The position numbers were made by a program, and so were the translations under genes. The notes under the pieces are model-generated. The model searched no databases. It was not told where the DNA came from and saw nothing but the letters and a program-made list of their open reading frames with translations. From positions 37,501-101,500 of the forward strand of contig JAHBVX010000001.1 in assembly GCA_019637295.1 (NCBI GenBank): a stretch of 64,000 bases of DNA. The letters are read 5' to 3'. Within the stretch, counting starts at the first letter, position 1. Each line of letters opens with the position of its first letter. Below are positions 34,833 through 43,484 of this stretch, in pieces. This stretch comes from Polyangiaceae bacterium. Lineage in GTDB: Bacteria; Myxococcota_A; Polyangia; Polyangiales; Polyangiaceae.

Positions 34833-36040
34833 GCCAAGCGCTGAGTCATCTGACCAGGAGCGTCCGCGCCGCGCAGGACCAGGCCCTGCACGAGCGAGCG
34901 CGCCCGCCGGTGGAGGAGCGTCTCGCGCGCGTTCACGCCGAGCTAGGCCGCCGAGACGTGGCACGCCGGCGCTCGCCGCTCGTCGCGGTTGGCGCCGGGC
35001 TCGCCGTGGCGGCTTGCGTGGCGCTCTGGTGGTCGCTGAGGCCCCCCACGCCGCTGACGGCCGTCGCGGGCTCCCAGCCGGTTGCCCTCGAGCAGTGGCT
35101 CAGCAGCGGCGGCGCGGCGCACGAGGTCCGCTTCTCGGATGGCTCGACGGTGACGTTGGCGCCCCAGTCCGCAGCGCGCTTGCTCCACCTCGACGCCGAA
35201 GGCGCGACCGTCGCGCTGGAGCGGGGCACGCTGCACGCAGCCGTCGTGCATCGCGAGCGCGCGCGCTGGTTGGTCGCTGCAGGTCCGTTCGAGGTGCGAG
35301 TGACCGGGACGACCTTCGAAGCCTCCTATGATCCCATCCGTGAGCAGCTGGAGGTGAGGATGTTCGAGGGTTCGGTGAGTGTCTCGGGGGCTTGCCTCAC
35401 TTCGCCGCGCGCCCTCGCCGGCAGCCAAGCCGCGACGTTCCGCTGCGGACCAGAGCTCGCCATGCCGGCGCCTGCCGCGGCCCTGCCCGAGCCGCCTGGC
35501 GCGACGCCCAGCGCCCCCGCTGTGAGCGCCGCGGCCGTGAGAGCGCCCGCTGCTGCGCCCACTCCCGCGGAGAGACCCCCAGGGTGGATGGAGCTCGCTC
35601 GCGATGGTCGCTTCAAGCTCGCGTTGGCCGCGGCCGAGGCCGAGGGCTTCAGCGCGCTGTGCCTGCGCGAGGGAGGGGACGCGCTGCTCGAGCTAGGCAA
35701 CGTGGCCCGCCTCGCGGGTAACCCCGCCCGTGCCGCTGAGGCGTATCAGGCCCTCAGGCAGCGCTTCGCGGGCTCGGCGGGGGCGAGCGCAGCAGCGTTT
35801 CAGCTCGGGCGCTTGGCGTTCGACGGTGCGGGTAACTACGACGCCGCTCGGCGCTGGTTCGCCGCGTACCTGAGCGAACAGCCGGGTGGGGCGTTTGCGC
35901 AAGAGGCGCTTGGCCGCACGCTCGAAGCCGAGCACCGGCTGGGCTTGCGCGAGCAGGCCACCCAGACGGCAGCGCAGTATCTGGCGCGCCACCCCGGTGG
36001 TGCTCACGCCGCGCTCGCGCGCTCCCTCGTCGGAGAATGA
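34829..36040 (+). CDS. FecR-domain anti-sigma-like protein with TPR C-terminus
   Basis: A 403-residue membrane protein. The N-terminal ~47 residues are cytosolic, where an anti-sigma domain would lie. One membrane segment follows (residues 48-66, 'SPLVAVGAGLAVAACVALWW'). A periplasmic FecR beta-solenoid domain lies at about 85-200 ('FSDGSTVTLAPQSAARLLHL', 'PFEVRVTGTTFEASYD'). After a Pro/Ala linker there are TPR-like helices (about 285-400, 'NPARAAEAYQALRQRFAG', 'YDAARRWFAAYLSEQPGG'). It should transmit a periplasmic signal to the sigma factor. It overlaps both neighbours by 4 bp. Confidence 0.88.
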   Translation: MSQALSHLTRSVRAAQDQALHERARPPVEERLARVHAELGRRDVARRRSPLVAVGAGLAVAACVALWWSLRPPTPLTAVAGSQPVALEQWLSSGGAAHEVRFSDGSTVTLAPQSAARLLHLDAEGATVALERGTLHAAVVHRERARWLVAAGPFEVRVTGTTFEASYDPIREQLEVRMFEGSVSVSGACLTSPRALAGSQAATFRCGPELAMPAPAAALPEPPGATPSAPAVSAAAVRAPAAAPTPAERPPGWMELARDGRFKLALAAAEAEGFSALCLREGGDALLELGNVARLAGNPARAAEAYQALRQRFAGSAGASAAAFQLGRLAFDGAGNYDAARRWFAAYLSEQPGGAFAQEALGRTLEAEHRLGLREQATQTAAQYLARHPGGAHAALARSLVGE

Positions 36041-37053
36041 CGCGCTCCCTGCTACGTATGATCCTGATCGGGCTCGGCGGCGTCGGCTGCGCGCTCGGTG
36101 TCGCCCGCGCCCAGAGCGTGCGCTACCTGTCCGAGGCGAGCGCGCCGTTCGACCGCCGCATGGTGGCAGAGATCGAGAGTGTTGGGCTGCGCGTGGAGCA
36201 ACCCGCGATCGAGCGCGAACCGCTGCCAGCCGACGCGGTCGCGTTGATCCGAGTGCTGCGCGAACCTCCCGTGATCGAGCTGTGGCTGGTCCGTGGGCAG
36301 ACCGTCGAGCTCGCGGCGACCCTCGAGCGAGACCCAAGCGTCACGGAGGAGCGAGACACCATCCGCATCGCCGAGGCCATGCGCGGCTTCTTGGTGCCGC
36401 TCGCGGAGCGGGCCGCCGCCGCGACGGGCACGCTCCCTGCGCCGCCCCCGACCGTCGCTGACCAGCCGTCGCCGCCCCCGAGCGTCCCGCCGCCTCCCCC
36501 CGCTGCGTCCCCCGTCGCGCCGCCGCCGTCGCGTGTCCATCAGGAGCGCGACCTGGGGTTCGGCTTGGCGCTCGCGCTGTCGACCTTGCCGGGCGGGCTG
36601 TCCGGGAGCGTGCTCGTCAACGGCCGGCAGCGCGTCGTCTCCGCTGCCTGGGTAGAGCTCGGCGCCGCCGCGCCGCTGACCTCATCGACCCTGGACCGAG
36701 GTTCCGCGAGCGCCGACGTCGAGGCTCGCTTGCTGCTCGCGGGAGCCCACTGGAACTTCCACGAGCTGCTCGGGGTGTCGTTGCGTGCCGGCGCTGGCGC
36801 GATGCTGGGAGCGATTCGGGCGCGCGGTCGAGCCCCGCTGCCGCGTCCGACGAAGCTCGACTCGACGCTCACGCTACTGCCGTACCTGAGCGGCGGACTC
36901 GAGCTACCCTTCGCGCCGGCGCTGGCGGCGGACTTGGGTGGGTTCGTCGGCTACGCACCCGAGCGCGTCGACGTGGCTTTCGGCTCGGAGGTCGTCGGCA
37001 CCTTCGGTCGGCCGCTCGTCGTCGGACACGTGGGTCTGGTGCTGCGACCCTGA
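36037..37053 (+). CDS. Secreted protein with C-terminal beta-barrel-like region
   Basis: A 338-residue protein with a signal peptide (residues 1-26, ending 'VARAQ'). An alpha/beta N-terminal part (30-130) is followed by a Pro-rich linker (135-175). A C-terminal region (180-338) has alternating hydrophobic residues and terminal 'VVGHVGLVLRP', consistent with an outer-membrane beta-barrel of 8-10 strands. No TonB box is seen and it is far too short for a TonB receptor. Overlap with the FecR gene (ATGA) places it in the sigma-FecR signalling unit, where it might be the outer-membrane sensor or target. Confidence 0.8.
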   Translation: MTRSLLRMILIGLGGVGCALGVARAQSVRYLSEASAPFDRRMVAEIESVGLRVEQPAIEREPLPADAVALIRVLREPPVIELWLVRGQTVELAATLERDPSVTEERDTIRIAEAMRGFLVPLAERAAAATGTLPAPPPTVADQPSPPPSVPPPPPAASPVAPPPSRVHQERDLGFGLALALSTLPGGLSGSVLVNGRQRVVSAAWVELGAAAPLTSSTLDRGSASADVEARLLLAGAHWNFHELLGVSLRAGAGAMLGAIRARGRAPLPRPTKLDSTLTLLPYLSGGLELPFAPALAADLGGFVGYAPERVDVAFGSEVVGTFGRPLVVGHVGLVLRP

Positions 37054-37081
37054 GCAACCACGAGCGACGGGCCGCGGAGCG

Positions 37082-38002
37082 TCACTGCTCGGTCGTGTAC
37101 CAACAGTCGCTGAACTTCGCGTTCTGCACGGTCGTGGGGTAGGCGTCGGAGCAAGCGAGCACCTGGTACTGCCCCGTCAGCCCCACCGCCGAGACGAACA
37201 CCGTGGTGTTCGCCAGCGGGAGCAGGTCGAACTGCGTGAAGCTGAAGGTGTGGGTGCTGGCCAGAGTCAGGTCCGTCAGCGTCATGCCATGCGCGTGATT
37301 CAGGAACTCCCCGGGCTCGACGTAGGCTTTGGGCGCGTTTCCGAACTGCATCTCCCCCAGCGAGACTGGGCCCGAGTCGCCGAACGAGAGCGACACCGCG
37401 ATCGGGTGAGCCCAGGTCGCGGCGTTGACGATCCGCACGCCCGGCGTGGGGTTGGCGCTCGGGCCCGAGTCCCCGAGCACCCACATCTCGTCGGCCTCGT
37501 TCGAGTACGGGACGGTCAGGAGCGTGAAGTAGGTCGCGCCGTCGGGAGGGAACGCGACGCGCACGACGGCGTCCTGGGTGCACTTCGAGTAAGCCTTGCC
37601 GAAGGCGACGGGCGCCTTCGACAGCGGCAGGTAGCGCGAGAGCTTGTCGAGCCCCGCGAGCTCGCTCGGCGGGTAGCCGTTGGGCGCGAGCAACCCGGCG
37701 GGGTCCCAGATCGGTGAACCTCCGCCGTCGAGCTCGTACGCGACGCAGAACTCGCCCGTGGTCTCTTGTCCCTGCACGAAGCCGATGCGGACCTGATGCG
37801 TGTGCGAGCTCGCGCCGCCGCTGCCCGCGCCGCCGCTTCCACCCGTTCCGCCAGTGCCCGCGCCGCCAGTGCCCGCGCCGCCGCTGCCGCCGCTGCTGCC
37901 TCCAGCGCCGCCGCTCGGTCCGTCGCCCACGGGCTCCAGGGTGCTGCCTCCGCAGGCCAGAGAGAGGGCGGCGGCGATCGAAGCGAAGCTCATACGGTTC
38001 AT
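37082..38002 (-). CDS. DUF4397-like lipoprotein with Gly-rich linker
   Basis: A 306-residue lipoprotein. ATG 38002 has a GGAGG ribosome-binding site. The signal ends 'ALSLAC' and is followed by a G/S/T/A linker of about 50 residues. The C-terminal half ('VRIVNAATWAHPIAVSLSFG', 'GEFLNHAHGMTLTDL') resembles DUF4397 beta-sandwich domains. Three or four Cys in the mature region may form disulfides. The linker is encoded by imperfect GC-rich repeats. Function unknown; probably a surface-exposed binding or structural protein. Confidence 0.82.
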   Translation of the reverse strand: MNRMSFASIAAALSLACGGSTLEPVGDGPSGGAGGSSGGSGGAGTGGAGTGGTGGSGGAGSGGASSHTHQVRIGFVQGQETTGEFCVAYELDGGGSPIWDPAGLLAPNGYPPSELAGLDKLSRYLPLSKAPVAFGKAYSKCTQDAVVRVAFPPDGATYFTLLTVPYSNEADEMWVLGDSGPSANPTPGVRIVNAATWAHPIAVSLSFGDSGPVSLGEMQFGNAPKAYVEPGEFLNHAHGMTLTDLTLASTHTFSFTQFDLLPLANTTVFVSAVGLTGQYQVLACSDAYPTTVQNAKFSDCWYTTEQ

Positions 38003-38213
38003 TCGTTGTCCTCCAAGGGTTGCTCCGTTGATGGCCGCCCGTCGAGCAAACGGGTCAGGATTTCTTCGTCGAGCCTGGAGCTTTGAAGTCACCCTGTCGC
38101 GGCGCAGCCCGAGTCGATCGCTCCTTGGCCAACTCGGCTGGACGCTGCCGCCCGGAGCAAGGATACTTCCGTGAGCCTGCGGTGCGAGCCCCCGTGAGCC
38201 AGGAGCTTTTGTC

Positions 38214-39317
38214 ATGACGTCGCGAGTCAGTGCCTTGTGGGTGTCTAGGAGTCTGCGGTCGGCCACGCTGGTAGCAGCAGTCGTCACGGCGTTCGCCGGC
38301 TGCTCGGGGGATGACGGTGACGAGGTCGCCGGAGGTTTTGGCGGGAGCGGCAGCGGCGCGACGGGCAGCGGCGCGACGGGCAGCGGCGCGACGGGCAGCG
38401 GCGCGACGGGCAGCGGCGCGACGGGCAGCGGCGCAGGCGGGAGCGGTGGTGGCGTCATCGGTTCAGGTGGCAGCGGCGGCAGCGGCGCGGCGGGCAGCGG
38501 CTGCGAGAAGATCGACTTCTTGTTCGTCGTGGACAACTCCGTGTCGATGCAGGATCAGCAGGCCGCCCTCGTCGCGGCCTTCCCCGGTTTCATCTCGGCC
38601 ATCGAGAGCACCGTGAAGGCGGGCAGCAACTACCACATCATGGTCGCGGACACGGACGCGTGGGGTCGCTGTAACACCGCCAACCCCTGGTCAGGCGCGA
38701 CCCCGAGCCACGCCACCTGCAACAGCTACGTCCAGCAGACCGTGTTCGAGGAGTGCGACCGCGTGCGCGGTGCCGGCGTCATCCATCCCGCGGGTCAACA
38801 CGCCAGCAACACGAAGTGCCCGGTCCCGGACGGGCGGCGCTACCTCCAGCAGGGGGACCCCAACATTGCCTCGACCTTCGGCTGCATGGCCAAGGTGGGC
38901 GTCGCGGGACACGCCTCGGAACGTCCGATGGAGGGCATATTGGGCGCGGTCTCGCCCCAGCTCAACGCCGTCGGTGGCTGCAACGAGGGCTTCTTGCGGG
39001 ATGACGCGCTGCTCGTGGTCACCTTCATCAGCGACGATCCGAACTACGAGGACACCGGCACGCCGCAGGAGTGGTACGACGCGGTCGTCCAGGCGAAGAA
39101 GGGCAACCCCGATTCGGTGGTGATGGTGGGCATTACCCCCGCTTTCGCGGGCTGCGCCTCGGGGAACAACATCAAGGGCGCCCACTGGGCGGAGTTCGTC
39201 GCGAAGTTCAAGTACAACCTGCACGCGAACGTGTGCACCGCGGACTACGCCGCCACGTTCGCCCAGGCCATCACCGTGATCGACGAAGGCTGCGACCAGT
39301 ACACGCCGCCGCGCTGA
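38214..39317 (+). CDS. VWA-domain lipoprotein with GSGAT repeats
   Basis: A 367-residue lipoprotein. The signal ends 'AVVTAFAGC'. Then come five perfect G-S-G-A-T repeats and a Gly/Ser linker. A von Willebrand factor A-like domain begins 'KIDFLFVVDNSVSMQDQQ', in which D-N-S-V-S-M is the MIDAS metal site. It contains six or more Cys ('CNTANPW', 'CNSYV', 'CDRVRG', 'CPVPDG'), unusual for VWA and suggesting an extracellular disulfide-stabilised fold. 'AGGAGC' lies about 8 nt before ATG 38214. It probably mediates metal-dependent surface adhesion. Confidence 0.86.
   Translation: MTSRVSALWVSRSLRSATLVAAVVTAFAGCSGDDGDEVAGGFGGSGSGATGSGATGSGATGSGATGSGATGSGAGGSGGGVIGSGGSGGSGAAGSGCEKIDFLFVVDNSVSMQDQQAALVAAFPGFISAIESTVKAGSNYHIMVADTDAWGRCNTANPWSGATPSHATCNSYVQQTVFEECDRVRGAGVIHPAGQHASNTKCPVPDGRRYLQQGDPNIASTFGCMAKVGVAGHASERPMEGILGAVSPQLNAVGGCNEGFLRDDALLVVTFISDDPNYEDTGTPQEWYDAVVQAKKGNPDSVVMVGITPAFAGCASGNNIKGAHWAEFVAKFKYNLHANVCTADYAATFAQAITVIDEGCDQYTPPR
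38352..38426 (+). repeat. 15-bp tandem repeat in the VWA lipoprotein gene
   Basis: Five perfect copies of 'agcggcgcgacgggc' lie head-to-tail, followed by a decayed sixth. They encode S-G-A-T-G. Perfect identity at silent sites indicates recent expansion. Confidence 0.92.
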
Positions 39318-39330
39318 CCGTCGACTATCG

Positions 39331-40977
39331 CTACTGCGCCGCGGGTGCAGCCTCCGCCACCGGCAAACGGACCCGGTCGGGCTCGGGCTCCTTCAGGTTG
39401 CGCTCGAGCCAGGCCGCTTCGCCTTCGCGGCGCACGGCCTCGCGCTGCTCGTCGAGCTTGCCGTACACGTAGGGGAGCATCGACTGAAAGTGCGTGTACA
39501 GCACGCTCAGGGTGGCCAGCGCCTCGATGCCGGCGGGGTTCTTGCGCAGGACTCGGTACAGCGCCTTGTAGAACGGGCCGCGCGTGGTCGCGGAGCGACC
39601 CATCGCGACGCACAACCTCAGGAACGTCCGCGTGTTGCGGAGGAAGATGTACGAGCCGGGCATGAGCGTGGGGATCGTGTTCAGCCGCGTCGCGACCTCG
39701 GCGCAGCGCGCGAAGTATTGCTCCGCATCGAAGGAGTGGTGCATGACGCGGATCAGGTCCGCGAGGATGTCGTCGACTGGGCGCTCGGGCTTGAACTGCA
39801 GGCCCGCGGAGATCTGGTCCCGGGCGCCTTCGGCGATCGCGTAGCGGATCTTCGGGAACAAGCGCTTCTCTCGATCGAGTCGCCGGGAGAGCTGGGTGCC
39901 TGGCAGCGGGTACACCACGCCCGCCATCACCCAGGGGATGCAGGCCTCGTCGATGCAGCGGACGACCTGGTCCGCGATGTCCGCCGCCTCGCCGTCGAGC
40001 CCCAGCAAGAAGCCGGAGTGGATGGTGGCGCCGGCTTCGCGATAGATGCGGTCGGCCGCCTCGGCGATGCTGAAGCCCGTGTTCTGCGGCTTCTGCGCGC
40101 CCTTCAGCGCGTTCTCGTCCGGAGACTCGATGCCGACCAGGAAGTACTTGAAGCGTGCTTCGCGGAACAGCGCGAGCAGCTCCGAATCCTTCGCGATGTT
40201 GATGGTGACCGAGCTCGAGAGCTGGAACGGATAGTCGTGCTCCTTCAGCCACGCGGCGATGGCGCGCAGCAGCGGCTTGACGTTCTTCATGTGCCCCGCC
40301 AAGTTGTCGTCGAAGAAGTCGAGCTGCCCGCGATAGCCGAGCGAGTAGAGCAGGTCGAACTCACTCAAGACTTGGTCGATGGTCTTGGTGCGGTACTCGT
40401 TCTTGAACAGATCGATCACGTTGCAGAACTCGCAGTGGTACGGGCAACCGCGGGAGTACTGCACCCCGACGTACAAGTAGTCCTTGTGGTCGATCAGGTC
40501 GAAGCGGGGCACGGGGCTGTCGTGCAGATTCGGCAGCTCGCCCGCGCGGTAGGTGCCCGACTGCACGCCCGCCTCGAAGTCCGCGAGCCAGCGGGGAACG
40601 GTGATCTCCCCTTCGTCCAGGCAGAGGTAGTCCGCGCCGGCTTCACGGTAGAAGCTCGGGTTGAGCGTGGGATCCGGACCGCCAACGACGACCGGGAGCC
40701 CGAGGGCCTTGGCCGTGCGGATGACCTCGAGGGCTCGGTCGCGATGAACGATCTTGCTGCCGACGAGCACGAGGTCCGCCCAGGCGAGATCCCGCTCTGA
40801 CAGTTCGCGTACGTTCTCGTCCACGAGCCGCAGGTTCCAGTCCTTGGGCAACAGCGCCGCCACCGTGAGCAGGCCCAGCGGCGGAGTCATGTACTTCACT
40901 CCGGCGAGGGAGCAGACCTTCTCGAAGTTCCAGAACGAGAAGCTCTCGAACTTGGGCCAAACCATCAGGACGTTCAT
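39331..40977 (-). CDS. B12-binding radical SAM protein (DUF4070-type)
   Basis: A 548-residue protein. The N-terminal ~140 residues are a B12-binding Rossmann-like domain ('MNVLMVWPKFESFSFWNFE', 'LVLVGSKIVHRDRALEVI'), without the classical D-x-H-x2-G motif. The radical SAM core has the iron-sulfur motif 'CPYHCEFC' (C-x3-C-x2-C, about residues 175-182) and 'GSGxx'-type loops. The C-terminal region ('GLDGEAADIADQVV', 'PLPGTQLSRRL') matches DUF4070 proteins such as HpnR-like hopanoid enzymes and related methyl- or transferases. The reaction is unknown. A GGAG 9 nt before ATG 40977 serves as ribosome-binding site, so the longer frame was rejected. No partner genes are adjacent. Confidence 0.88.
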   Translation of the reverse strand: MNVLMVWPKFESFSFWNFEKVCSLAGVKYMTPPLGLLTVAALLPKDWNLRLVDENVRELSERDLAWADLVLVGSKIVHRDRALEVIRTAKALGLPVVVGGPDPTLNPSFYREAGADYLCLDEGEITVPRWLADFEAGVQSGTYRAGELPNLHDSPVPRFDLIDHKDYLYVGVQYSRGCPYHCEFCNVIDLFKNEYRTKTIDQVLSEFDLLYSLGYRGQLDFFDDNLAGHMKNVKPLLRAIAAWLKEHDYPFQLSSSVTINIAKDSELLALFREARFKYFLVGIESPDENALKGAQKPQNTGFSIAEAADRIYREAGATIHSGFLLGLDGEAADIADQVVRCIDEACIPWVMAGVVYPLPGTQLSRRLDREKRLFPKIRYAIAEGARDQISAGLQFKPERPVDDILADLIRVMHHSFDAEQYFARCAEVATRLNTIPTLMPGSYIFLRNTRTFLRLCVAMGRSATTRGPFYKALYRVLRKNPAGIEALATLSVLYTHFQSMLPYVYGKLDEQREAVRREGEAAWLERNLKEPEPDRVRLPVAEAAPAAQ

Positions 40978-41121
40978 GCGTGTTTTCTCCAAGACGCGGG
41001 CACGACCCGTGTTCGGGGACCCGCCGGGGTGAACCGCGATGCTCGACGGGCGCCTTCCTGGGCGCATTGACCGAAGTCAAGCCGAGTGCGCTCCCCTGCC
41101 GGTGATGTAGAGTAGCCCGGC

Positions 41122-42015
41122 ATGGGTCGGCTCCTCGCTTGCCTCGGATCCCTCGGGTTGTCGGTCGTGGTGGCCTGTAGCCACGACTGGGACTCGCTCT
41201 TACCCGAGGCCAGCTCATCGGATGCGTCGTCCGGCGGGGCGCCGAGTGGCGGCGGGGCGCCGAGCGGGGGCGGCACGGGTGGAAGCGACTCGGGCAGCGG
41301 GGGAGCGGGCGGCAGCGGGGGTAGCGGTGGGGCGGTGGGCGAGTGCCCGGACGTCGAGATGGTGCTCGTTCAGGGGGGCAGCGTCCCCTACTGCATCGAT
41401 CGCACCGAGGTGAGAAACCAGCAGTACGCCGCGTTCCTGGCCAGCAGCAACAAGCCGACGCAGCCGTCGGTCTGCACTTGGAACACGTCGTACACGCCGA
41501 GCGGCGGCTGGCCAGCGACGACGGACAAGGCCGACCACCCGGTGACCTTCGTGGACTTCTGCGATGCGCTCGCGTTCTGCCGTTGGTCGGGCAAGCGGCT
41601 GTGCGGGCGCATCGCCGACGGCGGAGGCAGCGCGCCCTTCCCGTCCTATGCCAGCGCGGCTGAGAGCGAGTGGTTTCGGGCCTGCAGCAGCGGGGGCACG
41701 CGAGCCTACCCGTATGGCGGCACCTATCAGCAGAACGCGTGCAACGGCACCGACTCGCAGGTGGGCGCGTCCGTGGCGGTGGGCAGCAAGCCCACCTGCG
41801 TGGGTGGCTACCCCACGCTGATGGACATGAGCGGCAACGTGTTCGAGTGGGAAGACTCGTGCCTGGGCCAGACCGGCGCGACCGACGACTGCCGCATCCG
41901 CGGAGGCGCCTTCAACAACAACTCGGCGAACCTGCGCTGCGACACCGACGCGAGCACCGCGCGCAACCAGGCCACGATCACCGTCGGCATCCGTTGCTGC
42001 GCCGACATCGAGTGA
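41122..42015 (+). CDS. SUMF1 (formylglycine-generating-enzyme-like) lipoprotein
   Basis: A 297-residue lipoprotein. The signal ends 'SVVVAC', then there is a Gly/Ser linker of about 50 residues. The SUMF1/FGE-sulfatase domain follows: 'MVLVQGGSVPYCIDRTEV', 'DHPVTFVDFCDALAFCRW', 'GKRLCGRIADG', 'DMSGNVFEWEDSC', 'RIRGGAF'. True formylglycine-generating enzymes use a Cys pair in the C-terminal third; here 'RCCADIE' ends the protein but its equivalence is uncertain. Most such fusions are C-type-lectin-fold binding domains, not enzymes. TAGAGT ends 8 nt before the ATG, implying a leaderless mRNA. Confidence 0.86.
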   Translation: MGRLLACLGSLGLSVVVACSHDWDSLLPEASSSDASSGGAPSGGGAPSGGGTGGSDSGSGGAGGSGGSGGAVGECPDVEMVLVQGGSVPYCIDRTEVRNQQYAAFLASSNKPTQPSVCTWNTSYTPSGGWPATTDKADHPVTFVDFCDALAFCRWSGKRLCGRIADGGGSAPFPSYASAAESEWFRACSSGGTRAYPYGGTYQQNACNGTDSQVGASVAVGSKPTCVGGYPTLMDMSGNVFEWEDSCLGQTGATDDCRIRGGAFNNNSANLRCDTDASTARNQATITVGIRCCADIE

Positions 42016-42022
42016 GCGAGGT

Positions 42023-42619
42023 TCAAGGGCACTCGAAGTCGGCGAAGCCGTGCTTGCGACAGCCCTCGCTGCAGTGAGCGTGCGCGCAGCCGCAGCGGAG
42101 CAGCTCGGTCTTCGGAGTCGTGGCAGCACACTCGTCCTGCTGCTCCCGGCACGCGTCGAAGCAGTCGGGCCCCGCGGGGCAGCTCACGGCGCCGGGCTCC
42201 TTGTCGCCCGCGGCGGACCGACACAGCTCGAGGCTCGACAGCTCCACCAGCAGTGGGATCACGCCGCCGAGCAGACACTGCGCGCGCGGATCACAGCGGT
42301 GATCGACCAGGCGACCGCGAGCGCGGACGCGCCGACCTCGCCATCGAGTCCAGTCGTCCCCCAAGAACTCGCGCACCTCTGCGGCCCGCAGGATGCGGTC
42401 GCCCACCGTCGGTTGATTCCCCTTGGTGGATCCGAGCACGGCGACGAGCTCGCCGGCGCTCTGCACCTCGACGGTCTGCTCCGCTGGCTCCACGGCGCTC
42501 TCGCTGGCTTCGGCGCTGCGGACCGTCACCGGCGTGGGGTGCGGAGTGTCACCCCCCGCGGAAGGGGCGCGGCTCGCGCACCCGGCCAGGGCGAACAGCA
42601 GGCAGAGGCCGAGCTTCAT
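42023..42619 (-). CDS. Cys-rich lipoprotein of unknown function
   Basis: A 198-residue lipoprotein from ATG 42619 ('LCLLFALAGC' signal). A Thr/Glu-rich linker precedes a folded part of about residues 60-130 ('ILRAAEVREFLGDDWTRWRG', 'VRARGRLVDHRC'). The C-terminal ~55 residues have eight or more Cys ('CPAGPDCFDACREQQDEC', 'CGCAHAHCSEGC'). The frame is open to 42667, but TAGGCT ends 7 nt before ATG 42619 and the signal begins there. It is convergent with the SUMF1 lipoprotein, 7 bp away. Confidence 0.78.
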   Translation of the reverse strand: MKLGLCLLFALAGCASRAPSAGGDTPHPTPVTVRSAEASESAVEPAEQTVEVQSAGELVAVLGSTKGNQPTVGDRILRAAEVREFLGDDWTRWRGRRVRARGRLVDHRCDPRAQCLLGGVIPLLVELSSLELCRSAAGDKEPGAVSCPAGPDCFDACREQQDECAATTPKTELLRCGCAHAHCSEGCRKHGFADFECP

Positions 42620-42704
42620 CGCCGCCAGCCTAGCGCACCCGCCTGCCGCTGGCGCTCCGGGTATCATCGTGGGATACGGTTCCGCGCTACGTCAACGTCT
42701 GCAC

Positions 42705-43421
42705 CTACGTGGACGACACCGGCCAACGCTGTCGGGAGACGCGCTGCGATGGGCGAAACTGGCGCCGGAGCCGCCCGGCGACGAGCATTAGCAGGCTGGG
42801 CCAGTGCAACGGCACGGGCGCGACGGGCGCCCCCACACCACACGCGCCGCAGCCGCCGCGCGGCGGGACCGGCTTGGCCGCGGAGTCCGATGGCTCGGCT
42901 GGCGGCGCGGGCACATCAGTCTCGGGAGGGGGCGCGGGCTGCTGCGACGACGCGTCAACGGACTCCGCAGGCTCCGAAACCGCCTGCGCGTCGGCTGGGC
43001 TCGCGGCGCCTGCGACGGGGTCACCCCCAGTGCTCGGTGAGGTCCCCGCGCCGAGCTGGCTCAACCAGGCCGGATCGATCGCGCCTGTTCCACCGCACAG
43101 ATGAGCCCAGAGCTGACCGTTCGGTTCGAGCTTGGCGAACACCAGATAGCGCTTGCCCGTCTGGAAGGACGCCCCGGCCAGTCCGCCGCCGCGCACTCGC
43201 ACCTCGAGCGGCACCGTGCCCTTGAACACGCGGCTCACCGCGAAGCGAGCGAGGGTCTCGATCCCCGTCTCCCGGTCAACGGTCGCGCGGCCCGTGAACA
43301 CGACGTCAGCCCGCTCCAGCGATGACTCGAGTTCGGGCGCCACGCAGGACGTTGCCTGCGCGCTCGGCGCCGACAACGCGACGAGCGCGACGACCAGAGC
43401 AACCAGCAGCGCCCGAGTCAT
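42705..43421 (-). CDS. TIMP/NTR-like secreted protein with Cys-hydrophobic-Arg tail
   Basis: A 238-residue protein with a signal peptide ('LLVALVVALVALSAPSAQA'). The N-terminal 'CVAPELESSLERADVVFTG' and 'VSRVFKGTVPLEVRVRGG' match the tissue-inhibitor-of-metalloprotease/netrin-like beta-barrel found in many myxobacterial surface proteins. A Pro/Ala/Ser linker follows. The tail has 'GGCGACG', a short hydrophobic run ('WPSLLMLVAG') and Arg residues, a plausible but poor MYXO-CTERM signal. TAAGCT ends 8 nt before ATG 43421, with a GAGGGG between them. Confidence 0.78.
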   Translation of the reverse strand: MTRALLVALVVALVALSAPSAQATSCVAPELESSLERADVVFTGRATVDRETGIETLARFAVSRVFKGTVPLEVRVRGGGLAGASFQTGKRYLVFAKLEPNGQLWAHLCGGTGAIDPAWLSQLGAGTSPSTGGDPVAGAASPADAQAVSEPAESVDASSQQPAPPPETDVPAPPAEPSDSAAKPVPPRGGCGACGVGAPVAPVPLHWPSLLMLVAGRLRRQFRPSQRVSRQRWPVSST

Positions 43422-43484
43422 GTCCCCTCAGCTTACTCCAGAGCGGGAGCAGGTGACAGCCACGTCGAGGATTCGGGCCCGCCG

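Noticed and set aside
38003-38536. N-terminal extension of the DUF4397-like lipoprotein (long P-L-P repeats)
   Set aside because: It is the antisense of the GSGAT repeat and lacks a signal peptide; ATG 38002 has a GGAGG site and a lipobox.
39490-40800. 436-codon + frame opposite the radical SAM gene
   Set aside because: Shadow of a gene with a complete iron-sulfur motif; no recognisable features of its own.
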